DNA from: Andrena cerasifolii
Lineage: Eukaryota; Arthropoda; Insecta; Hymenoptera; Andrenidae
DNA length: 64,000 bases
NCBI RefSeq assembly: GCF_050908995.1
Contig: NC_135126.1
Span: forward strand, 13,578,001-13,642,000
Reading direction: 5' to 3'
Position 1 is the first letter of the stretch; every line of letters begins with the position of its first letter. Below, in pieces: positions 21,585 through 31,355 of the stretch. The notes beneath the pieces are model-generated. The model worked only from the letters and a program-made list of their open reading frames with translations, was not told the DNA's origin and searched no databases. The position numbers and the translations under genes were made by a program.

Positions 21585-22993
21585 ATTAAAACTAAACTAA
21601 ACCTGACACGTCGCCTAACATACATAATATTATCTTGAACAAGACGTCTGGTTACTATCCCTAAATCCTGGGACTGCTGGAGCTGATCGCACTGAGAGAG
21701 GGTCACAGTGGCGCAAAATCCATCGTTACCCCCCAAGAGTCCCAGGTTAACGCTGGTCACTGCACCAGCGACATACCAAATGTCTGCCAGGCAATACCGT
21801 AAACTATACGAGCCTTTCCTTGAAATCCTCGAGTCGAACCGTTCACGTTCAACATCAGCATCTCCGATTCCCGATTTAAAAACACTCTTAAAGCCCAATC
21901 AGACTACAAAAACTTTAGTAATAGGTACAGTAATGGTCAGAAGAAAGTTTGAAAGTTGGACAATAAGAAAATAGCACATTTAGACAAGAAGATACTGTGT
22001 AACTATCTAAACCAAATAGAATCAAAGGGCCCCCCATAACAACCACTGCTACCACCATATTAAATAACCTCTGGTATTCAAATCGCCCATGCAAATACAC
22101 AAAAATATACTTTCCAAACTTTCCTTTAAACACTCACTCTAACTTCTAACCATTCTATCACTCGCTCTGCACTTCACCTTCTCCTTACATTTCATCCCTC
22201 AACCTCATAAGCCTCGCAGGCACTTTTAACTTCTAAACACCGGCTGAGAAATTGCAATCCAGACGCGGAATCTGTCGTGGCGTGGCGAATGTGCCGAAAA
22301 AATTCAATTTATGGGACAGGGCCGAACGTTATCACGGCAAAGTCGCCGCTAATGAATTTATGCAGCGGGTGTACAATGAGATTCTTGCTAGGAGAGAAAC
22401 GCCGTTGCTGACGGCGTCGCGAGAAGGGCTCGTTGAAAGTTCTCGTCGCCGGTGGAGGGAGAAAAAAAGGAGCGGTCGAAAAACTTCCCGGCGCAGACAA
22501 TAAAGGGAGATCTCTCGCGAGTTCGTACCCGATGGCACCGCGAACTTCAACGGGAACGCGGCCGGCCGTAAAACTCGCCTGCGTGCGTACGCTTTTTCGC
22601 TTAATACTTGCGGATTAGTATCTCCGTAACAACATTTTGCTGTTCCAGACACGTCGCGGAACGTAATATCAGCGCTCCCCCTTGACGGCCAACTTTCAAT
22701 CTACGACACTTTTTCCTGGGAATATAGGTCAGGCGTGGTTATTTAGATTTAAACAGTTTCTGAGAGGTCCGGAGGTTAGTGTTGTTTGTTACGAACGGGT
22801 GTAACGTGTGTGTGTGTGTGTGTGTGTTTGGATTGTTTAGGGATGCAAATGGATACGCGCATAGATTTGGAATATTTTTTGGAAAGCTTGTTGGTTTTTT
22901 GGGTGTAGATAAATAGATACTGGTTCTATGTTAAGTGTTTCTTTACGATAATGAATCGAGCTGCTCACACGGGATGTTCGGCTGCCCGAACAC
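21585..22993. other. Spacer with a (GT)11 run and CpG-rich patch
   Basis: Frames on both strands overlap at 21557-21974 and again at 22252-22652 (Arg-rich on plus). The overlaps argue for composition effects. A (GT)11 microsatellite lies at 22806-22828. GC is raised at 22250-22690. No gene is recognisable. Confidence 0.5.
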
Positions 22994-23221
22994 TCCGGTT
23001 TTTTCTTAAACTATGCAGGTTCGTAGAGGACCTCAATAGAAGTATCACGTAATATTTCGTTTGTGCCCGTTTTCGGTTCTTCGGGGTGAAAACATCCGAT
23101 AGCTTTTTATGCTGTATAAAACTGTGTAATCAAATTGTTTAAAATTTGTAATTTAGACAAGAAAATCTTCCCCCACCACAAATTTTAAAGAATTCAATTA
23201 CATAGTTTTATATCCCTCTCG
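22994..23221. mobile_element. Family X palindromic element, copy 2 (diverged)
   Basis: Shares CGGTTTTTTC at the start, GTAGAGGACCT, CGTTTGTGCCCGTTTTCGGT, TTCGGGGTGAAAACATCC and ATAGCTTTTTATG with copy 1 in the same order. The inner part is an inverted repeat: TATAAAACTGTGTAAT at 23114 faces ATTACATAGTTTTATA near 23198, with AATTGTTTAAAATTTG mirrored further in. Shorter and more decayed than copy 1. No coding capacity. Confidence 0.6.
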
Positions 23222-23700
23222 ACTCTTTCCTTATTAGATGGACGAGTAAGTAGAAACGGTCTACACGCGGTCAGACACAGTTCAATACTTTAGATTGTGA
23301 ATACCTTTAACGTGGCACTTTACACTGGATAATACATATACGGCTACTAAACATTGGTGCACTTATATTTTATTTTAATATTTTACAAAATTAATTATTT
23401 GGAACATCCCTCGTCAGTTACTAATTACTCTATTGTGCCAGCGATATTCCTCTGATTTTGCATAATGATTTCTCCCATCATGATCTAGACAAACAGAGCT
23501 GCATGAATTCATTGAATTCACATGAATGTTTGTACAACTTGTATATGTGAAAATCCATGGCAAGAGACGCAATGCGGGAGCAGTTGAGATATGAACAATA
23601 ATCAGTATAGTTGTACAGAGAAATCTTTTGCCCTACTGTACCGTTGGCCTAAATTAGTTAGCTCTAAAGCATAGCCTAAGTCGTTAACTTGTTAACCGGT

Positions 23701-23988
23701 GAAGACGAATTAACTCGTCATTTGCAATGTCTTCTGGATTGTGTAAGATGAGCAGATTCGTAACGAAATAGGTACACGTAATAGGTTATTTTACAAATTT
23801 AGTATGACCAAGCCAGTTAATTCGTATATAAGCATTCTTAGAGTAGGTATACAATTTGAAATGTACTAAAAACTCTTCTGACACATAAATGCCTTACTTA
23901 ACACATGAATTATCTTATACACACACTTGTTATCAAACCAAAAGTCTCCATTTGAATTAAAAATCTCACCTACCCCTCCCCAGCTGAC
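23701..23988 (+). repeat. Family Y interspersed repeat, copy 2
   Basis: Carries the 68-bp block shared with 19191-19258 (starting GAAGACGAATTAACTCGTC), followed by TAGGTATACAATTTG. At the far end it has CCCCAGCTGAC (23978-23988), the inverted form of the GTCAGCTGGGG that opens copy 1, which suggests that CAGCTGGGG is a terminal inverted motif. It is preceded by GTTAACTTGTTAACCGG. No transposase. Confidence 0.5.
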
Positions 23989-25647
23989 ATAAGATTAGGT
24001 TACAAAACAGTTTCAATTACTTTGCGCTATTTTTTCTTTCTCTTTCTTTATTCCTTATATTTGTATCATTGTGCAATAAATACGCTTAATAATAATAAAA
24101 ATAATAATAATATTCTCGTTGTCAAAATATTGTCCATCTTAATCCAACAATTTCAACGTTCGAAACGTACGTATACTCTATCAGATGTATCTTAAAGCCC
24201 ACAGAGCTCACGCTCTTGACCTCGATCGCATTCAGTTCCTCAAACCGTTTTATAGCGGAAAGACAATACCCGATAGAGGCCTGGTAATCTTGAACCTCAT
24301 AATGCGCTATAGGGGTCTGTCAAGTCGTCGTTATCAATATAGTTAGACCAGCGGGTAGGTCGCGTGTAGGTGGCTTCCGCGTAGTTCGAGCCACAAGAGG
24401 TCCTCGTGGCATCAAGGGCCTCAAATGCAGACCTCGAACGTAAGTGGGCCACTATCAGCTACGCGCACGCGCCCCCGTGAGCCACTCGCGCGCGCGCCGG
24501 GAAGGGCGGGTGCATCGAAACAGAATGGAGGCGGACGATGAAAGCGAATAATTGAAGCAGGAAAGAAAGACAAAGGGGGGGAAAACGTGAAACATGCGGA
24601 GCCAGTCGAGGACAATGGAACAGATACAAACGGGGGAATTGTTTACCGCGGGATGCACTTGAACTTCTTTAGGGGATTCAAGAATGTTGTGTCTGAAAAC
24701 ACATTTCCGTTTTATCAAGGAACGACACTCGCCGAGTGTGAGACAAAGCACTGGCTTTGCCTCGAAAAATTTATTCATTGGAAACCATCTTCGACACGAT
24801 CGCAGATGCTTCGAGAGGCGCTTTGGAAGCGGCAAAGAAAAAAGTCGAGGACCATTGCTGTGTCAGGAGAAACGTGTGTAACTGGTATCTTCTGAAGTAA
24901 TTAAAGTTGTCTGGTTGAGAATAACGGAAAATAAATTCAGCCACAAAATGATCTACGAAGATAGATTTAACTGTCTTCAAAATGATTTACCTGTAGATAA
25001 TACTGTGTAATTGAACAATGCCGCTCTTTCGTTTTAATGGGTTTAATAGTTTTATAAATCCTTCGCTACGAGCACACAGTGCACTTTTATTATCCTATTC
25101 GATTGACGAATAATCGTCAATATGATCGTGAATATTAATCGTAAAAGGTGAATTATTAAACATTCTTGTCGTTTATCAAATACTAACGTATTTAGAACGT
25201 CACTATTTCCGTGATCAGTTTGTAGGGGCGACATAAGCCACCGTCAAAAATCAATGAGTGTCTGATGCGGGCATAGGAATTGGGTCAAGGAATATAAGGT
25301 TAATAGTTCCGAGCGAATGCACTTTACATAGATTAGATCAGCGCAAGGACACGACGATGAGCGACGATGTTATATAGTCTGTCATAAAAAGGCACGGCGG
25401 GTTTAACAGCGCATGAAATGTGTTCGATTTATCATAATCCGAATCTAGGCATCGTCACTATGATGCTCTCTATTTAGCTTCATTTCTTGTTGAGCGATAA
25501 ATCCATCACATTCTTTTGATTCTCTTTAATAAAATAATAATAATGTTTACAGAGTTGTCTAAAGGGGAGACATAGCTTGGATGCTATTAAGTCTTACTTC
25601 AATATTATTATTTCCTTAGAATATTATTATAGGAGTAAGAGTTTAGA
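23989..25647. other. Spacer with CpG-rich patch
   Basis: AAT and AAAAT simple repeats lie at 24085-24112. 24300-24560 is CpG-rich and contains a GTAAGT site at 24440, but no recognisable exon leads into it. Overlapping frames at 24455-24835 (minus) and 24587-24895 (plus) show no known domain. Confidence 0.5.
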
Positions 25648-25649
25648 GA

Positions 25650-25662
25650 GGGAGGAGGAGAA

Positions 25663-25712
<50 letters not shown>
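25650..25712 (+). repeat. (AG)21 microsatellite with purine-rich lead
   Basis: Purine-only lead from 25650, becoming uninterrupted AG from 25671 to 25712. A (TG)8 and a G-rich run follow at 25765-25795. Confidence 0.9.
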
Positions 25713-25714
<2 letters not shown>

Positions 25715-26784
25715 ACACTGCGCTAAATGAAATGGTTGAAAGGAGGATTGAATATGTCTGATGAATGTGTGTGTGTGTGTAGGGGGAGGGGGGTGAGTCC
25801 TTAACGCCTTATCCTTTTGAATTCTGCTTTGCGAGAACGTCTAAAGAACAAAGATACATGGAGCTTTAGAAAGAATATTTACTGAATTCAGAAAACGCAG
25901 CAAATAATCGATGTTTCCGAAAACAAAAGCCAATTGTTGGAAAGTTATTCTAGAATTTCCATTTATTTATACACATGGACATATCTCATTCGCATTTGCA
26001 CCATAAGTGCTGAAAAATTCTGCAGATTCTTAATAAACCGTCCCCTCAGACATGAAAATCGATTTTCTCAAAAACTTTCATTGCACATTTCTGACTTATT
26101 TTTTCAAACAAAATCACCACCTATTACAAAACACCCCGCACATATTTCGCGTGGAAACGTACCATATTACCATAAACGTGAAAGTTAGGAAAACTACCAT
26201 CCACGCTATTAATCTGCACAGGCTTATTAAACAGTGGATAGCAGACTAAGGGCGTCAGGCGACAGGCTCGATAATTTATAGGATCTGGCGCGACATGATC
26301 ATGGGTAAACGAAACCTACGGGGTGTCGTTAGACGCGACAAGTATTAATAACCCACGATGCAGGGGAATTAGATTGTCCGAAATCGCCGTGGCTATCCGT
26401 TCCGTCGGGTTCCCTGGAGATCTTCAGGTGGATCTTTCTTTCTACTGTTTCGCTTAGGAGCTCATAAATCAGTCTATCGCAACTACTCGAATTCTCAGGC
26501 GGATATCGAAAGTCGTGCATTACGGAGGAGGAACGAATTCCTTTGTAAGGGAAGATTTACTCGGCGCGGCTCTCTGTGCCGGTATATCGACCGCGGACCT
26601 ATCCGTTTGTATCGTTCCTGGCACAGGATCGGATAGAATTGAATTAAATGTCAGGATGACAAACGAAATCCACAGGAAAGTGAGAACGATAACGCGAAGC
26701 AGGCACACCGTTTCGTGAACGTCTGAAATTTCTGATGCAGCTGTGATTGGAATGCCATTTAATGCGTACTTATAGTAAGCCGGG
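25713..26784. other. Spacer, GC-richer second half
   Basis: 26260-26740 is CpG-rich with frames open on both strands (26515-26718 plus, 26520-26708 minus). No recognisable protein or RNA feature. Confidence 0.5.
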
Positions 26785-27039
26785 AATCCACCGGGAAGCT
26801 AAGCTATGCTATGCGATTCTATGCTATGCTATGCTATGCTATGCTATGCTATGCTATGCTATGCTATGCTATGCTATGCTATGCTATGCTATGCTATACT
26901 ATGCTATACTATGCTATACTATGCTATACTATGCTATGCAACACCATGCTACGTTTTAAAAAAAATAGCTTCAATACATTCTTATGGAACCGTTTCCACC
27001 AAAAGCTTAGCTTAGCTTAGCTTAGCTTCCCGGTGGATT
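26785..27039. repeat. Inverted-repeat-flanked pentanucleotide array
   Basis: A perfect 21-bp inverted repeat (26785-26805 and 27019-27039, containing CCACCGGGAAGC) encloses a pentanucleotide array. The array begins as AAGCT units inside the left arm, becomes ATGCT repeats to about 26893, then an alternating ATGCTATACT form, and ends at about 26938. On the right, five AGCTT units (27004-27028) run into the right arm. Because the unit is five bases, three forward frames stay open and encode meaningless Tyr-Ala-Met-Leu-Cys repeats. Confidence 0.85.
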
Positions 27040-27058
27040 ATGATACAAGGCTAACGAA

Positions 27059-27576
27059 CAGGGATCGGAATCAATAGTTATCTTCCGTTTTTAAAAAAAT
27101 TCTATTAGGACTTATATGTTTTATTTAAGAAAATATCTGTTTCTGTGGAATTTTTATGGAAAGAAATGTTACCCTGAGAAACTTCTTTAAAGAGTGTTCT
27201 CATGGAACAGATATTTTAGAATTAGTATAATAAAAGTTCCATAAAAACAAATGATTTTAGAACGTTTATTAAAAAAATGGTTCCATCAGATAAAGAAAAG
27301 TACCAGACTAGTACTATTCATTGAATAGTATTCAGAATTTGTTACACAGATTGAGAACTTTTTTAATATTGATGAATAAATTATCTGTTCTTGTTGTAGA
27401 CAAATTTTTATTTCTATCCTTTAGAAATTCTATGCAAAGTAAAACTTTTATTTTCAGAACCCTCCTTTATCTGTTCTCATCGGAACGTATGATATTAGAA
27501 TGTTTTTTTAAAAAATTCCACGGTCCATATTTTAAATAGAACCTATTAAAAAGTTCTATAACTCTCGCGATCCCTG
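27059..27576. mobile_element. hAT-like non-autonomous element
   Basis: The two ends read CAGGGATCG in opposite orientations (27059-27067 and 27568-27576), with AGTTAT shortly inside each. The interior is AT-rich with repeated GTTCCATA, TATCTGTTC and AGAACC subterminal motifs, typical of hAT MITEs. Flanking octamers CTAACGAA and TAAATGAA are alike at only five positions, so a target duplication is at best decayed. The 72-codon frame at 27321-27539 has no transposase motif. Confidence 0.55.
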
Positions 27577-30206
27577 TAAATGAATATAAAATGTGACGTA
27601 TCCTGGAGATAAATAACACACTTGATGGCAGAAGAAACTAAATTTGAATAGATAACACGATTAGAAAGATTCTCGAGTTCTCTTTACTGAGCTCTGCTGA
27701 GAGAATCGAACCTGTACTTAAGACCGCGAGGATTCAATCTAAATGTAAAACGAAGGAAACTGAACCTTCATTGAAGGTTTCTATTATAGTATTCCTAAAA
27801 ATTGCTTTCCACGAGAGTGCCCTTTTCTGAACGTGCTTGTCAGAATAACATTACTTATCTAATGAAAGAGTGCTGGATGCTGAATGACGAAGAAACTGAC
27901 AGCAATTTATCATTTTCTCTAGATTGAGCCTTTGAAACTAAGCGAAGTCTCACACTTACGAAAGAATATTTAAATTTGGCAATTAATTTATTTTTTCTTG
28001 AGATCACTTTCAGAAAATACCGTTAAAGAGAGAAATTGGAAATCTATTGAATTTATAATTTTCAATCGAGTTCACTTAAATATCTATTATCTAATATCCT
28101 CTAAATAAACAAATTTACTCCGTTGTTCAGTTCATAGAAATGAATCCTCTAATTTAATTTACTGCGAAAAGCGAGACAGATGGGGCTTAAGTGAAAAATC
28201 GGAATGAAACGAAATGGAATATAAGTTTACTATTCTTGTTTGCTTGTTATAGGTACATATGTAAATTATTTCAGGCACAAATGTACTGGGAGACCAGAGG
28301 CAATTGGCATTTGGTGCCACATCCTCTGGAATTCTCCTATCGGAATCGCGAACAGTCTCTTGACTGAACTGCAATTGGCGTTATAGTGTGAATGCAAGCC
28401 ATTGTATCACGATTCCGCAGCAATTGAACACTAAACTAGTGTAAATCAAGTTTGACGCGATACGAGCTAATGCCGCGTCGGTGAATTCATCTGATAGTGT
28501 TCCACACGAAAATTGAATTGAGTAATACATTAACTAAGGTGTAAATGCAAAAATAGAACGACTGGATAAACTTAGAAATACAGTAGCCATTCAAATAATC
28601 AACATGTACCTGCTTTAAGTATTTATCTTTTTGAAGTATTTTACACATTAGGTATTTATTGTTAATTAATGACAAAAGGAGGCACTAGCATTGTGTGGCA
28701 TAGAAAGTATGAAAAAAGAAGCAATAATTGACGATATGAAGGTTTAGGTGCTAGAGAATAATAATTTATAATCAACTTTAGAAAGATGACAAACGAAAGG
28801 TAAGTAGGTCTGATCAGTTCAAGTCTACTCTACTGACAAATGCTTTAAACGCACACACGTTACGCGTAAATCTTTCTGTGTTCTCTTTCTTGAAATTTTA
28901 TATGCTTCATTTATTCACTTCTAATTGTATCTTATTTAATTCTATGCAATAAAATCTGGTTACTATTCAGTATAAACATTACAGTAGATATAATTTCAAT
29001 ATAAATTTCCAGATAAATTATTCAATTTTTAAAATAGCTTATAGATCAATATTTCACTTCCCCAAATTCCATCTATGTACTTTTCTACTTTCTCAATACA
29101 AGCTTAGGTTCGTGGAACGAAACAAACAAACAAACATCACAATGATTCAAACACATGTCAACAACCTGAGATCCTTACAACTGCATACAACCATATTTTT
29201 CACTATAACCAAGCAAAATGTACAGTGAATACAGGAAATACTACTACGCTCTCTGCTCCCAGTTGTACACCACATTCCAGTTTCACGAAAACCATAAACA
29301 CGAACATCGTAACCAAACTGTACTGTCCTTACACTGCTGCAGACCTCGCAGGATTATCTCGCAGCGAGCGTTTCGCGCACCAGAACCCCATAAAGCATTC
29401 GTTGCAGCAACGAACGACCCCCCATAAAACACAGTGTCCCTGCAATCGTCGGGCTCGCGCCACCTATATTCTTCAATTCTTCTTCCGTTTTTTTTCTCAG
29501 ACGTCGCTTCTATCACGCCGATAAATACCAAGGGACCTGCGATATATGTACAGCCACGGAATACGTTACCATCGTTCAGCTTGAAATATCGTGCCCACAG
29601 CGTCGTTAAACTCCGTAATACGTAGCGTCCAAGCAGCCGCGATAGATCAGGCGAGGGCCTACGTACGTTGGAATTTTCGCGTCGATATCGATGGCTGTGG
29701 GTCGGCAGAGGCCTAATAAGGAATGGTGCGCGGCTGCATCCGTATCGAATTGTTTATATGGACGTGGGAGTCAATTTATCCGACTAACAGATAACGGTCG
29801 ACGACGTTTCCCAGCGTCCATAGAGGATCGCCACGGCACATGGCCAGCGCAAGGGGCCGTGTTTATCACTTATACAAGCTGTACGTAATTCCACGTGCTT
29901 CTTTGTAATGGCTTCCACGATCCAGGAACGCGGGAATAAAATTTGAACATAACCACCGTACCTACACGTACGAAGGAAATACGTCGGACCCTGTCGCGTT
30001 AATATTGATTTCAGGTTGCCCCGTCTGTATAAAATTCATGTAATATCGGTGTTTAACTGTGCTGGTGTTCTTCCGTTGATGCTGTTATCATTAAATATAT
30101 TGGGAAATTCTGAATTAAATAGGATTTCAATGCCTACAGAATTCCTTTCCAAATGAGGAGTTTGCATTTGATGGACAGTGAGTTACATTGCATTGTAATA
30201 TAGGTA
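27577..30206. other. Spacer, CpG-rich from 29340
   Basis: AT-rich to about 29330, with an (AAAC)4 run at 29121-29136. Then a CpG-rich block to about 29960, with overlapping frames on both strands (29225-29524 plus, 29283-29531 minus). No recognisable gene. Confidence 0.5.
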
Positions 30207-30553
30207 TAGTTACTCACAAAAGTATCCGCCCATCCCACATTTTTAACATATTTCACTCATTTAAATAATGTCAGATTCGGAATTACTAGTTATAATTTAC
30301 ATTCGTATAAATCCGGATTAATATATTTTTAGTTAGTACTATCAACCAAAGAAATGCTTAAAGAAATTTTGCTAAAAAAAGTGAAAGGAGATACGCCCGA
30401 ATTTCACAGAGAATTAGTGGAATCTATGCATAATAGATTAAAGCTTAGAATAAAATCGCAGGGGTGTTAGAAGAATATTAACTTAATGCAATTACGTTTG
30501 TATAAATTAAATATTGAATTTGGGCGAATATATTTTCGCAATTCTGTCATTGC
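30207..30553 (+). mobile_element. Internally deleted Tc1-like element
   Basis: The left end TAGTTACTCACAAAAGTATC followed by CGCCCA has the form of Tc1-like terminal repeats (CAGTGACTCACAAAAGT...). The right end carries TGGGCGAATATATTTTCGC, a decayed inverse of it. Between them is the C-terminal end of a Tc1-type transposase (30354-30473). At about 347 bp it is an internal-deletion derivative of what is usually a 1.3-1.7 kb element. A TA precedes the left end. Confidence 0.7.
30354..30473 (+). pseudogene. Tc1-like transposase, C-terminal fragment
   Basis: The frame reads ELVESMHNRLKLRIKSQGC and then TAG at 30471-30473. This matches the usual end of Tc1-type transposases, where a LVESMPRR-like helix and an I-K-(A/S)-(K/Q)-G motif lie just before the stop. 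About 20 lysine-rich residues precede it. All catalytic DDE residues and the DNA-binding domain are missing, so it cannot be active. Confidence 0.7.
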
Positions 30554-31031
30554 ATTTTTGTCTTTCAGCATTTACTTGCCTTGAAATACAACTTGACAAA
30601 TATGAACGTACGCACAAGTGTGAACTTGAAGTTAGTTGATGTAAGCTAACTGTCTATCGTTTTTGAAAACTGACGTTATAATCATAAAACAATGACTAAT
30701 TGTAAGAATAGGTGGAGTAACGTCAACATTTCTAAATTCTTAGAAACGTATGAGAAATATGATATCTTATGGAATAACGAAGGAGACCACCCCCTCTGAC
30801 GTCATTTTAGATATCTACATGCCTCAAGTAATGTTAAAAGTAACTTGAAGGTAACTGACACTACTGAACAGAAACTTGCAGTCGAGTTACTTGAATTCAA
30901 GCGACTTGAGGTCAAGTAACTTGACTAATGAGAACGTGGCTTTGTTGGGAAAGGTAGTAGTCATGAAACTACCGATACCTGCGCCCTTCAAGGCGTAACG
31001 AACCGATAAGTCTACTTACAAGGAGAGTTTC
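30554..31031. other. Spacer between Tc1 relic and family X copy 3
   Basis: Contains the 45-bp palindrome and several scattered AACTTGA motifs (30590-30640 and 30840-30925). No gene. Confidence 0.5.
30881..30925. repeat. 45-bp near-perfect palindrome
   Basis: GTCGAGTTACTTGAATTCAA is followed by a centre GCGAC and an arm ending GGTCAAGTAACTTGAC. The sequence equals its own reverse complement except at a handful of positions. GTAACTTGA also occurs just upstream, near 30840. It could be the core of a decayed fold-back element or an extruding cruciform. Confidence 0.8.
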
Positions 31032-31355
31032 CCAGGTGCCCACCTCCGATAGTTCTGGTTTTTGGATATATTTTAGAGGACCGAAAAATAAGAAAAAAGT
31101 GTCTTTTTATTTCGATGCGCTTGCATGTTTGGGGCATGCAAGGGGTACAAAATTGTGTTGAGTAAAACTTCATAGGAAAAAACATATCCAAAAGCCAAAG
31201 CAATCGGAGGCGAGTACCTGAAATTCATATAACTTTGAGTGATGGTTTCAGCCCCTAAATATGAAAACAGGCCGCTATAAAAAAATACGTATATCTTATT
31301 TTTCGGTCCTCTAAAACATATCCAAAAATCAAAGTAATCGGATGCGAACACCTGG
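31032..31355. mobile_element. Family X palindromic element, copy 3
   Basis: Outer ends read CCAGGTG..C.C.TCCGAT, then GGTTTTTGGATATATTTTAG (left) and its counterpart at the right end, followed on both sides by AGAGGACCGAAAAATAAG. An additional inward-facing copy of the terminal motif lies inside (31173-31216: CATATCCAAAAGCC, AATCGGAGGCGAGTACCTG). The element therefore holds three terminal motifs, as if one copy sits inside or beside another. TTTCAGCCCCTAAATATG at 31235 is the inverse of the box seen in copy 1. Overlapping minus frames (31012-31351) are by-products. Confidence 0.75.

Noticed and set aside
21557..21974. Opposed 113- and 88-codon frames
   Set aside because: Both strands open over the same bases and no recognisable protein. 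The minus frame also runs into a hAT-like terminus.
24379..24387. GTTCGAGCC resembling a tRNA B box
   Set aside because: No A box at the right distance and no cloverleaf with paired acceptor stem. The same holds for GGTTCGAGCC at 6171.
26747..27020. Three overlapping plus-strand frames of about 70 codons encoding Tyr-Ala-Met-Leu-Cys repeats
   Set aside because: They are translations of the ATGCT pentamer array in three phases. A five-base unit without stops is open in every frame.
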